Shown here one piece after another: positions 15,087-22,547 of a stretch of DNA of 32,809 nucleotides. The DNA comes from Acidobacteriota bacterium. GTDB lineage: Bacteria; Acidobacteriota; Terriglobia; Bryobacterales; Bryobacteraceae. The stretch spans positions 1 through 32,809 of the forward strand of contig SYLY01000065.1 of the NCBI GenBank assembly GCA_005808475.1, written 5' to 3'. Both the position numbers and the translations under genes were made by a program. Numbering within the stretch: position 1 is the stretch's first letter; each line of letters opens with the position of its first letter. A model generated the notes under the pieces. The model was not told the DNA's origin. It saw nothing but the letters and a program-made list of their open reading frames with translations, and searched no databases.

Positions 15087-17288
15087 ATGCGGCGGGCGGC
15101 GGCGGGGATCGCATTGCTAACGGCGCCGCTCTGGGCGGGTCCGTTCGAATCGCGAGTGAAACCGCTGGTGCGCAAGCACTGCGCGGCGTGCCACGGGCCG
15201 AAGAACCCGGCGGGCGGCTTGAATGTGGAGCCGCTGCTCGCCGCCCCGCGCGATCGCGAACGGTGGGAGAAGATCGCGGCACGGCTCCGCGCCAGGGAGA
15301 TGCCGCCCAAGACGGCTCCGCAACCGCCGGCCGCCGAAGTGGATCGAGCGCTGGCTTGGCTGGATGCCGAGTTCGCCCGCCAGGATCGCGAGGCCAAGCC
15401 CACCCCGGGGCGTCTCACGCTTCGCCGGTTGAACCGCTACGAATACGATCATTCGGTGCGCGACCTGCTCGGCGTCGACATGCGTCCCTCCGATTCGTTC
15501 CCGCCCGATCCCTACGGCTACGGCTTCGACAACATCGGCGACGCATTGTCGCTGCCGCCGGTGCTCGCCGAAAAGTACATGGACGCGGCCGCGCTCGCGG
15601 CCAGAGCGGCGGTTCCCGTGCCCGGCGAAACGGCACCGCCCGTGATGGAGCGCTATCTCGCCGAACGGATGGGCCAGGACGAGCAGTTGCACCTGAGCGT
15701 GGATCATGTCTTTCCGGTGGACGGCGAGTACACGCCGCGGTCGGCTTGGTATCAGGCGCTGCGCGGCGGTTTGAAGGTGCGGCTGCGGTTGTTCCTGGAC
15801 GGCAGGGAAGTAGCCAATCAAGTGCTGTCGTTCTTCTACGAGATGGACCGCGGTCTGGAGGCGAAGAACCTCCCGGTCACCGCCGGGCTGCATCGCGTGG
15901 AAGCCACCATCGCGGTGGAGCCCGGCCAGAAATTCACGGGGCGGCTTCCGTATCTGGAGTACATCCAAATCTACGGGCCTGCCCGCGTCACACCCGCCGC
16001 GGAAACGGCCGCCTACCGGCGGATGTTCGCGTGCGGCCACGATCCCGGCGGGCATTCGGCATCGTGCGCCAGGCGCGTGCTCGAGCCGCTGGCGCGGCGG
16101 GCTTACCGCCGTCCGCTGTCTCCGAACGAACTCGACGAACTGCTGGGCCTGGTGCAGCGCGCCGCCGAACGCGAGCCGTTCGAGCAGGCGGTGCGGACCG
16201 GCGTGCGCGCCATCCTGGTGTCGCCGCACTTCCTGTTCCGCATGGAGCGCGATCCGCCGGGAGCGGGCCCGCATCCGGTGAGCGGCCACGAACTGGCGTC
16301 GCGGCTCTCGTATTTCCTGTGGAGCAGCATTCCGGACGACAGCCTCGCCGCGGCGCAAGGCCAACTGCGTCGGCCCGATGCCTTGCGAGCGCAGGTGAGC
16401 CGGATGCTCGCCGATCCGAAGTCGCGGGCGCTCGCCGAGAGCTTCGCGGGTCAATGGCTACAGACGCGCAATCTGGCGGCGGTCACGCCCGATCGCAAGC
16501 GGTTCCCGGCGTTCACCTCCGATCTTCGCGACGACATGCGCACGGAGACGGAGCAGTTCTTCCAGGCGATGCTGCGGGAAGACCGGAGCATCCTCGATCT
16601 GGTGGACGCGCGCTTCACCTTCCTCAACGAGCGGCTCGCGACGCACTATGGAATCGAGGGGGTGAAGGGGCCGGAGTTCCGCCGTGTGGAACTGGACGGG
16701 GTACGCCGCGCGGGAGTGATCACGCACGCCTCGGTGCTGACCGTGTCGTCGTACCCGACGCGGACATCGCCGGTCATCCGCGGCAAGTGGATCCTCGAGA
16801 ACATCTTCGACACGCCGCCGCCCGCGCCGCCGCCGGACGTGCCGCCGCTGGACGAGAAGGCCGTGGGCAGCGCCGGTTCGATGCGCACCCAACTCGAGCG
16901 GCACCGCGCCAATCCCACGTGCGCCGCCTGCCACGGACGCATGGATCCGCTCGGCTTCGGACTCGAGAACTACGACGCCATCGGGCGTTGGCGGGACAAG
17001 GACGGCGCGTTTCCCGTGGACGCGAAGGGAGCGCTGCCGGATGGCCGCGTGTTCGACGGACCGGCGGGATTGCGCCAACTGGTACGATCGCAACCGCGCG
17101 AGTTCACCCGGGCGTTCGCCGGCAAGATGCTGGTGTACGCGCTCGGCCGCGGGCTCGAGCCGCACGACCGCCCGGCGCTGGCCCGCATCGTCGAGCACGT
17201 CGAGAAGCACGACTACCGGATCTCGGAGGTGGCGCAGGCGATCGCCGCGAGCGTCCCGTTCCGCATGCGCGAGCGGGCCGCGCAGTAG
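15087..17288 (+). CDS. DUF1587/1595/1592/1588/1585 cytochrome-like secreted protein
   Basis: This 733 aa exported protein is of the planctomycete-cytochrome type. After a signal peptide (1-17), a cytochrome c-like module carries the heme motif C32-A-A-C35-H36. Then come DUF1587 (R-L-N-R-Y-E-Y-D-H-S-V-R-D-L-L-G, about 112-127), a carbohydrate-binding-like central part, DUF1595, DUF1592 (about 385-520), DUF1588 and DUF1585. A second C-x-x-C-H lies at C612-C615-H616 within DUF1588 and may bind another heme. Such proteins are periplasmic and abundant in Planctomycetes, Verrucomicrobia and Solibacteres. Their substrate is unknown, although an oxidative role in polymer or carbohydrate use is often proposed. 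It starts 1 bp after the ketosynthase stop and precedes its usual partner, a DUF1552 protein. Confidence 0.9.
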   Translation: MRRAAAGIALLTAPLWAGPFESRVKPLVRKHCAACHGPKNPAGGLNVEPLLAAPRDRERWEKIAARLRAREMPPKTAPQPPAAEVDRALAWLDAEFARQDREAKPTPGRLTLRRLNRYEYDHSVRDLLGVDMRPSDSFPPDPYGYGFDNIGDALSLPPVLAEKYMDAAALAARAAVPVPGETAPPVMERYLAERMGQDEQLHLSVDHVFPVDGEYTPRSAWYQALRGGLKVRLRLFLDGREVANQVLSFFYEMDRGLEAKNLPVTAGLHRVEATIAVEPGQKFTGRLPYLEYIQIYGPARVTPAAETAAYRRMFACGHDPGGHSASCARRVLEPLARRAYRRPLSPNELDELLGLVQRAAEREPFEQAVRTGVRAILVSPHFLFRMERDPPGAGPHPVSGHELASRLSYFLWSSIPDDSLAAAQGQLRRPDALRAQVSRMLADPKSRALAESFAGQWLQTRNLAAVTPDRKRFPAFTSDLRDDMRTETEQFFQAMLREDRSILDLVDARFTFLNERLATHYGIEGVKGPEFRRVELDGVRRAGVITHASVLTVSSYPTRTSPVIRGKWILENIFDTPPPAPPPDVPPLDEKAVGSAGSMRTQLERHRANPTCAACHGRMDPLGFGLENYDAIGRWRDKDGAFPVDAKGALPDGRVFDGPAGLRQLVRSQPREFTRAFAGKMLVYALGRGLEPHDRPALARIVEHVEKHDYRISEVAQAIAASVPFRMRERAAQ

Positions 17289-17298
17289 AATCGAGAAG

Positions 17299-18579
17299 AT
17301 GAAGCGTCTTTCCCGCCGGACCATGCTGCGGGCCGCCGGTGCATCCGTGGCCTTGCCGTTCCTCGAGGCGATGGCCGCCGCCAAAGCCCCGTGCCGGCTC
17401 ATGGTGGTCTACGCGCCGACGGGAATGATGATGCCGCTCTGGACTCCAGCCGAAGAGGGAACGCGCTTCAAGTTCCCCCGGATTCTGGCCCCGCTCGAAA
17501 AGCATCGCAAGGACGTGCTGGTGCTGAGCGGGCTGGCCGCCAACAACGGCCGCGCGCTGGGCGATGGAGCGGGCGATCATGCCCGCGCCGCGTCGAGCTA
17601 CCTGACCGGCGCGCATCCCAGGAAAACGGAAGGAGCGGATATCCGCTGCGGCGTGTCGATGGATCAGATCGCGGCGGGCGATATCGGCGCGAAGACGCGC
17701 TTCCCGTCGCTCGAACTCACCTGCGAGGACAGCCGGCAGGCGGGCGCGTGCGATAGCTATAGCTGCGTCTACCAGAGCATCGCGTGGAAATCGGAGACAC
17801 AGCCGCTGCCGCCCGAGATGAATCCGCGCGCGGTGTTCGACCGGCTGTTCGGCGGACTGGGCATGAGCCAGGCCGAGCGGGACCGGCGCAAGAGCATCCT
17901 CGACCTGGTGTCGCGGCAGGCGGCCGGCTTGAAGCTCGACCTGGGTTCGGCGGACCGAAGGAAGCTCCACGAGTACATGACGTCGATCCGCGAGGTGGAG
18001 ACCCGGATTCAGCGAGCCGAAGCGAGCACGCTTCCGGGCGGCGCCGAGCGGCCGGGCGGGATTCCGCCGAGCTTCGCCGGTCACGCGCGGCTGATGTTCG
18101 ATCTGGCGCGGCTGGCGTTCGTGACGGACTCGACCCGCGTGGTAACGTTCATGCTGGCGCGCGAGGGCGGGCTCCGGAACTACCCCGAGGCGGGCGTGCC
18201 GGAGGCGCACCATTCGGTGACGCACCACAGGAACGATCCGGAGCTGATGGAGAAGGTGGCCAAGATCAACTGCTACCACTTGGAGCAGTTCGCGTGGTTC
18301 GTGGAGCGGATGAAGGAGACCGCGGACGGCGAGGGCTCGCTCTTCGATCACTCCGCGCTGTTGTATGGGAGTCCGCTGGGGGACCCGAACGCGCACGATC
18401 ACGGGAATCTACCGGCGCTGGTGACGGGCGGCGGGAATGGGGCGATCCGGGGCGGGCGGCACGTCCGGTACAAGGCGGAGACGCCGGTGACGAACCTGCA
18501 CGTCTCATTGCTGGAGGCGGCGGGGGTTCGGGCGGAGAAGGTGGGGGATTCGAGCGGGCGGGTGGATTTGGCGGGGTAG
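17299..18579 (+). CDS. DUF1552 family secreted protein
   Basis: The 426 aa protein is a DUF1552 member and begins with a Tat-like signal: S-R-R-T-M-L-R-A-A-G followed by a hydrophobic stretch to about residue 30. The next segment has the family pattern P-x-R-L-M-V-V-Y-A-P-T-G-M-M-M-P-L-W, followed by H-R-K-D-V-L-V-L-S-G-L and a later F-M-L-A-R-E-G pattern. The catalytic role of the family is not known. Genes of this kind commonly follow DUF1592 cytochrome-like genes, as here with a 10-bp gap. Co-export of a folded Tat substrate with a cytochrome suggests a periplasmic redox or hydrolytic pair (inference). ATG 17299 is chosen, with AGAAG just upstream; the longer open frame extends into the previous gene. 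Confidence 0.88.
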   Translation: MKRLSRRTMLRAAGASVALPFLEAMAAAKAPCRLMVVYAPTGMMMPLWTPAEEGTRFKFPRILAPLEKHRKDVLVLSGLAANNGRALGDGAGDHARAASSYLTGAHPRKTEGADIRCGVSMDQIAAGDIGAKTRFPSLELTCEDSRQAGACDSYSCVYQSIAWKSETQPLPPEMNPRAVFDRLFGGLGMSQAERDRRKSILDLVSRQAAGLKLDLGSADRRKLHEYMTSIREVETRIQRAEASTLPGGAERPGGIPPSFAGHARLMFDLARLAFVTDSTRVVTFMLAREGGLRNYPEAGVPEAHHSVTHHRNDPELMEKVAKINCYHLEQFAWFVERMKETADGEGSLFDHSALLYGSPLGDPNAHDHGNLPALVTGGGNGAIRGGRHVRYKAETPVTNLHVSLLEAAGVRAEKVGDSSGRVDLAG

Positions 18580-18776
18580 GTCCTGGCCGCGCATTGAAAC
18601 CGCGGCGTGCCACCGCGTGGCGAGCCGCCTGGTAACCTACCTCCCGGTGCTGGTCACCGTGTCGAAGCGAGGGTGGACGGCGATGGCATCGGCCGGAGCG
18701 GGGAACGAGCCCCGGCTCAACCCACGCCGCCGCGCCGGCGAGGGCTATCGGAATCGCGCGGCGCGGCGCGTTTCTC

Positions 18777-19439
18777 TCAGTTGCCGCCGGCGAAGCAGTA
18801 GAAGTAGCCGCCGCCGCCCGTGGAAATCAGGTTGGCCTGGCTGCAGCCGCGGCTGGCGTGGACCGAATTCCAGGACACGCTCGGACCGCCGGTGCGATCG
18901 TGGTGGCCCACCTGCGCGGACCCTTCGCCGTTACCGGTCCAGTTCTTGCAGGTGTGCTCCTTGCCATCGCTGTACGCGCGGCCGTCCGGCTGGCTGCCGG
19001 TGAGGATGTCGTGCTCGTTGGGCTTTTCCCCGAATCCCTTGACGGGTTCGCCCTTTTCGGTGAGCGCGGTGGCGCGAGTGAGCGTGTTGCCGATGCGGGC
19101 TTCGTCCAGGGTGTCGCCGTGGAGATCGGAGAGTCCCTTGGCGATCTGGCCGCCCTTGGCGTTGTGCCAGGGTCCCTTGCCGATTCGGTCGCGCGCGTTG
19201 ACGGCGGGCTTGCCGCCTTCGGCGGCGGCGCTGAGGTAGGCGCGCCAGGTTCGGCTGCCCGCGCCGGCGGCTTCGGCGAGACGCTGGCAGTGGCGGTCGG
19301 CCCCGGCGATTCCGCCGAGATTGGCGCCGTCGCCCGGACCGGCGCTAGTGACGAAGAAGGTCATCGGAGCGGGCGGCTGCTTCGGTTGGGAGAGGGCCGC
19401 GCCGGCGATCAGGAAGAGAGTGGGAATGGTCCGTTTCAT
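18777..19439 (-). CDS. Secreted lectin-like protein
   Basis: This 220 aa exported protein has a signal peptide (MKRTIPTLFLIAGAALS). The body has the pattern of a bacterial lectin-like family with a C-type-lectin/collagenase-type fold: F-F-V-T-S-A-G-P-G-D-G-A-N-L-G-G, then A-D-x-H-C-Q-R-L-A-E-A-A-G, then T-W-R-A-Y-L-S, and near the end W-N-S-x-H-x-S-R-G-C-S-Q with Y-F-Y-C-F-A. Cysteines near both ends suggest disulfides. Ligand is unknown. It follows the DoxX/thioredoxin-like gene on the same strand after 30 bp, so the two are probably co-transcribed; a disulfide-forming partner would make sense for this Cys-containing secreted protein (inference). ATG 19439 is preferred over an adjoining GTG at 19442. 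Confidence 0.72.
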   Translation of the reverse strand: MKRTIPTLFLIAGAALSQPKQPPAPMTFFVTSAGPGDGANLGGIAGADRHCQRLAEAAGAGSRTWRAYLSAAAEGGKPAVNARDRIGKGPWHNAKGGQIAKGLSDLHGDTLDEARIGNTLTRATALTEKGEPVKGFGEKPNEHDILTGSQPDGRAYSDGKEHTCKNWTGNGEGSAQVGHHDRTGGPSVSWNSVHASRGCSQANLISTGGGGYFYCFAGGN

Positions 19440-19469
19440 CACCCGGTCAGCGTACCACAGCGCGCGGAC

Positions 19470-20378
19470 CTATTCGATGAAACCCGCTTCGCGCAGGCCC
19501 TTGATGGGTTCCTCTTTGTCGAAATGGATGAACGCGGCTCGCTGGCGGCCGTTCTCGAGCGCCACGCCGTAGGGCGGATCCTGGAACTTGAACACCGCGC
19601 GGAGCGCCTCCTGATCGAGCGTGACGTCCGCCTTCAAGCCGGTGTCGTTCAGGAACTGGCCGGCGAACTGCTGCTGGCGCGTGGGGATGCCAACGACGCG
19701 AACATCCTTCCACTTGTAGGTGGTCATCTGCTTGGCGGCTTCGAAGCAATGCATGCATTCGGGGTCGTAGAAATAGAGGAAGACGCGGCCCTCTTGCAGC
19801 GAGTAGGGCTTGCCCGCGACCGTGATTTGGGCGGGCGCGGCGATGCCTTGCTGTTGGAACGCCGTCACACCGTAGCAGGCGCCGGCGAACACGGAGATGG
19901 CTCCGAGCAGCACCACCGCGCCGCGCGGCCCGTGCGGCCGGTTCGACCAAACGCCCGCGCCCACGGCCAACGCGAGCATCGCGAAGTCGCCCACGAAGAA
20001 GCCAGGGCCGATGGTCCGCTTGATCCACGGGAAGCAACTGCAGTCCTTGCCCAGGAGCTTGTCGTAGTTGATGCCCGCGTAGATCATGAAGACGATCAGC
20101 AGCGCCGCGGCGAGCCAGGCTCCCCATCTTCGATACCGCGGAATCAGGATCAACACTCCGGCCAGCGTTTCGGCGACGGCCAACGCCACCGTGCCGGGGA
20201 CGGTCAACCAGCCGGGTACCAGAAGCTGGCCGAGCATCTGCGCCCACTTCAGCGGATCGGTGGCTTTCCACACGCCGGCGCTCAAAAACAAGACGGCCAC
20301 GCAAGCGGCGCAAACCCAACCGGCCACCGATTTCCAAGGCGGCAGTTCGAGGGAGGCCGCCGGAACCGGATGTGCCAT
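19470..20378 (-). CDS. DoxX/MauE-type membrane protein with C-terminal thioredoxin-like domain
   Basis: The 302 aa protein has a four-helix DoxX/MauE-like membrane part (helices near 18-36, 58-80, 85-103 and 128-145) with the cysteine pair C113-S-C115 in the loop K-D-C-S-C-F-P. A fifth helix (153-171) links to a periplasmic thioredoxin-like domain with the motif D-P-E-C208-M-H-C211. The layout resembles VKOR/MauE-type fusions that pass electrons between quinones and a thioredoxin-like domain for disulfide formation or reduction. This is inference; no quinone site was tested. ATG 20378 is used; ATG 20390 (four residues longer) would overlap the start of the divergent amidohydrolase gene. It heads an operon with the lectin-like gene. 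Confidence 0.78.
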   Translation of the reverse strand: MAHPVPAASLELPPWKSVAGWVCAACVAVLFLSAGVWKATDPLKWAQMLGQLLVPGWLTVPGTVALAVAETLAGVLILIPRYRRWGAWLAAALLIVFMIYAGINYDKLLGKDCSCFPWIKRTIGPGFFVGDFAMLALAVGAGVWSNRPHGPRGAVVLLGAISVFAGACYGVTAFQQQGIAAPAQITVAGKPYSLQEGRVFLYFYDPECMHCFEAAKQMTTYKWKDVRVVGIPTRQQQFAGQFLNDTGLKADVTLDQEALRAVFKFQDPPYGVALENGRQRAAFIHFDKEEPIKGLREAGFIE

Positions 20379-20388
20379 ACTGTCATCC

Positions 20389-22002
20389 ATGTCCGCTATT
20401 TTAGCCCTGTTTGCGGCATATTTCGCGCAGGGCTCTCCGGCGGAGCGGGCGGACCTGCTGATACGCAACGCGCGCATCCATACCGGCGACCCGGCGGCGC
20501 CCGTCGCGCGGGACATGGCGATCCGGGGCGAGACGATCGCGGCGGTGGGCCAAGACCTGGCGGCGTGGGCCGGCCCGGGGACGCGGACGATCGACGCGGG
20601 GGGCCGGACGGTCGTGCCGGGATTCATCGATTCGCACGGACATGTGCGCGGGCTCGGCGAGAGTCTGGCGAGCCTCGATTTCAAGGGATCGGCCTCGGCC
20701 GAGGCCGCCGCGGCGATGGTGGCGCGCGAGGCCGCCGGGCGTAAGCCGGGCGACTGGATCGTGGGGCGGGGCTGGGATCAGACGCGATGGCCGGGCTCGG
20801 CGTTTCCCGCCGCGGATGCGCTCGATCGAGCCGCGCCGCGCAATCCGGTGTATCTGACTCGTGTGGACGGGCATGCCGCGTGGGTGAACCGGCGCGCGGT
20901 GGAGGCCTCCGATATCAACGCCGCGACGCCCGATCCGGCCGGCGGGCGCATCCACCGGGACGGGAAGGGAAGCGCGACGGGTGTGCTGGTGGACCGCGCG
21001 ATGCGGCTCGTCTCGGCTCGCATTCCGGCGGCGGGTCCGGAACAAATTCAGGCATTCTTGTCGCGGGGCGCGCGCGAGTGCGTCCGGCTGGGGCTGACGT
21101 CGGTTCACGACGCGGGCGTGGGCGCGGCGGAAATCGCCGCTTACGAAAAGCTGATCGCGGCGGGCGCGATGCCGGTTCGAATATACGCGATGATCGGTGG
21201 AGACGGCGAACTCTGGCGGTCCCATTTGAAGAGCGGGCCGCGGACGGGATCGCGGCTCACGGTGCGGTCGATCAAACTGATGGCCGATGGCGCGTTGGGA
21301 TCGCGCGGCGCGGCGATGAAGGAGCCCTACTCGGACGATCCCGGTAATCGCGGACTCACCGTGACCGCCAAGCAGACCATCGAGCGTGTGGCGAAAGAGG
21401 CGGTTGATCGGGGATTTCAGGTGAACACGCACGCCATCGGCGACCGTGCGAATCGCGACGTGCTGGACGCGTACGCGGCCGCGCTGGGCGGGCGTAACGA
21501 CCGGCGATTCCGCGTGGAGCACGCCCAGGTGGTCTCGCTCGCCGACATCCCGCTGTTCGCGCGCTATTCGGTGATCGCTTCGATGCAAGCCACCCATGCC
21601 ACCAGCGACATGCGCTGGGCGGAAGCGCGTGTGGGGCCGGATCGCATCGAAGGCGCCTACGCTTGGCGCCGGTTCCTCGATGCGGGCGTGCGCATCGCGA
21701 ACGGGTCCGATTTCCCGGTGGAGAACGCGAATCCGATCGAGGGATTCCACGCGGCGGTGGCGCGGGGAGGCTGGCGGCTTTCGCAGCGGATGACGCGCGA
21801 AGAGGCTCTGCGGAGCTTCACCGCCGATGCCGCCTACGCGGCGTTCGAGGAAAGGGTCAAGGGCCGCCTGATGCCGGGCATGCTCGCCGATTTCGCGATC
21901 CTCTCGGGCGACATTCTGTCGATTCCGGAGCCGGAGATCCCGCGAGTGAAGGTACTGACGACCGTAGTGGGCGGGCGTGTCGAATACGAGGCGCGTCCTT
22001 GA
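20389..22002 (+). CDS. Amidohydrolase family protein, YtcJ type
   Basis: This 537 aa metal-dependent hydrolase belongs to the Amidohydro_3 (YtcJ-like) group. A signal-like N-terminus (MSAILALFAAYFAQG) suggests export. The usual opening A-D-L-L-I-R-N-A-R-I-H is followed by the first metal motif D-S-H83-G-H85. Later ligands are in N-T-H-A-I-G-D, R-V-E-H-A-Q-V-V and N-G-S-D-F-P-V-E. The C-terminal small domain ends with G-M-L-A-D-F-A-I-L-S-G-D. The substrate of the group is mostly unknown (amides or formamides). The start ATG (20389-20391) lies only 11 bp from the start of the divergent DoxX gene. The stop overlaps a TTG start of the following gene (TTGA). Confidence 0.9.
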   Translation: MSAILALFAAYFAQGSPAERADLLIRNARIHTGDPAAPVARDMAIRGETIAAVGQDLAAWAGPGTRTIDAGGRTVVPGFIDSHGHVRGLGESLASLDFKGSASAEAAAAMVAREAAGRKPGDWIVGRGWDQTRWPGSAFPAADALDRAAPRNPVYLTRVDGHAAWVNRRAVEASDINAATPDPAGGRIHRDGKGSATGVLVDRAMRLVSARIPAAGPEQIQAFLSRGARECVRLGLTSVHDAGVGAAEIAAYEKLIAAGAMPVRIYAMIGGDGELWRSHLKSGPRTGSRLTVRSIKLMADGALGSRGAAMKEPYSDDPGNRGLTVTAKQTIERVAKEAVDRGFQVNTHAIGDRANRDVLDAYAAALGGRNDRRFRVEHAQVVSLADIPLFARYSVIASMQATHATSDMRWAEARVGPDRIEGAYAWRRFLDAGVRIANGSDFPVENANPIEGFHAAVARGGWRLSQRMTREEALRSFTADAAYAAFEERVKGRLMPGMLADFAILSGDILSIPEPEIPRVKVLTTVVGGRVEYEARP

Positions 22003-22544
22003 TCGCGATCGCATTGCTGTTGTTGGCGGCCGCGCCGGAGCGCACCGATCTGTATAAAGAGAGGACTCGCATTCCGAAGTCGCAGTGGCGGGCGGTGCGG
22101 GCGCAGATGTTCGACCGGCCGTCGACGATCCACTGCGAGTACCGGGTGGTTGAGGGGACGTCCGGCGTCCGCGCGGTGCTGATGACGGGAGACGACGTGG
22201 ACCGGTTTCAACGCGGGGAATCGCCGCGAGTACTCGCCTCGACACAGGCGGCGGGCTCGGGCGCGTTCGCGTTCCGGGTGACGCGTCCCGGCGAGTACCT
22301 GGTGCTGGTGGACAATCGAACGCAAGGAACCTCGGCCGTGTTGCTGGATCTCAACGTGTGGCTGGAGCGGCATCCGGACGCGACGTTCGAGCCGCGTCTG
22401 CTTTCGCGCGAGACGCGGCTGAAGGTGGTGGCGATGAGCCTGGGAGGATTCCTGCTGGTAGGCGGGTGGTCGGGTTGGCGCGTTTGGCTCGCCTGGCGGC
22501 GGCGGCTCGACGCGATTCGGGGCTTTCGCGGCGGCCGGGGCTGA
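21999..22544 (+). CDS. Small membrane-anchored protein of unknown function
   Basis: This 181 aa product is not recognised. A TTG start at 21999 overlaps the amidohydrolase stop by 4 bp (TTGA) and gives a clean signal peptide (L-I-A-I-A-L-L-L-L-A-A-A). The middle (about 45-125) looks like a small beta-sandwich, with V-L-M-T-G-D-D-V-D-R-F and a F-R-V-T-R-P-G-E-Y-L-V-L-V-D-N-R-T pattern that recalls emp24/GOLD-like or pre-peptidase beta modules. A single helix follows near 145-168, then a basic R-R-R tail. The likely topology is an outward beta domain with a C-terminal membrane anchor. The overlap with the amidohydrolase suggests a shared function, otherwise unknown. Confidence 0.7.
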   Translation: MIAIALLLLAAAPERTDLYKERTRIPKSQWRAVRAQMFDRPSTIHCEYRVVEGTSGVRAVLMTGDDVDRFQRGESPRVLASTQAAGSGAFAFRVTRPGEYLVLVDNRTQGTSAVLLDLNVWLERHPDATFEPRLLSRETRLKVVAMSLGGFLLVGGWSGWRVWLAWRRRLDAIRGFRGGRG

Positions 22545-22547
22545 CCG

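Noticed and set aside
18580..18776. Possible gene or RNA in the 197-bp gap after the DUF1552 gene
   Set aside because: Only short GC-rich open frames without a ribosome site or motif; no clear hairpin with T-run.
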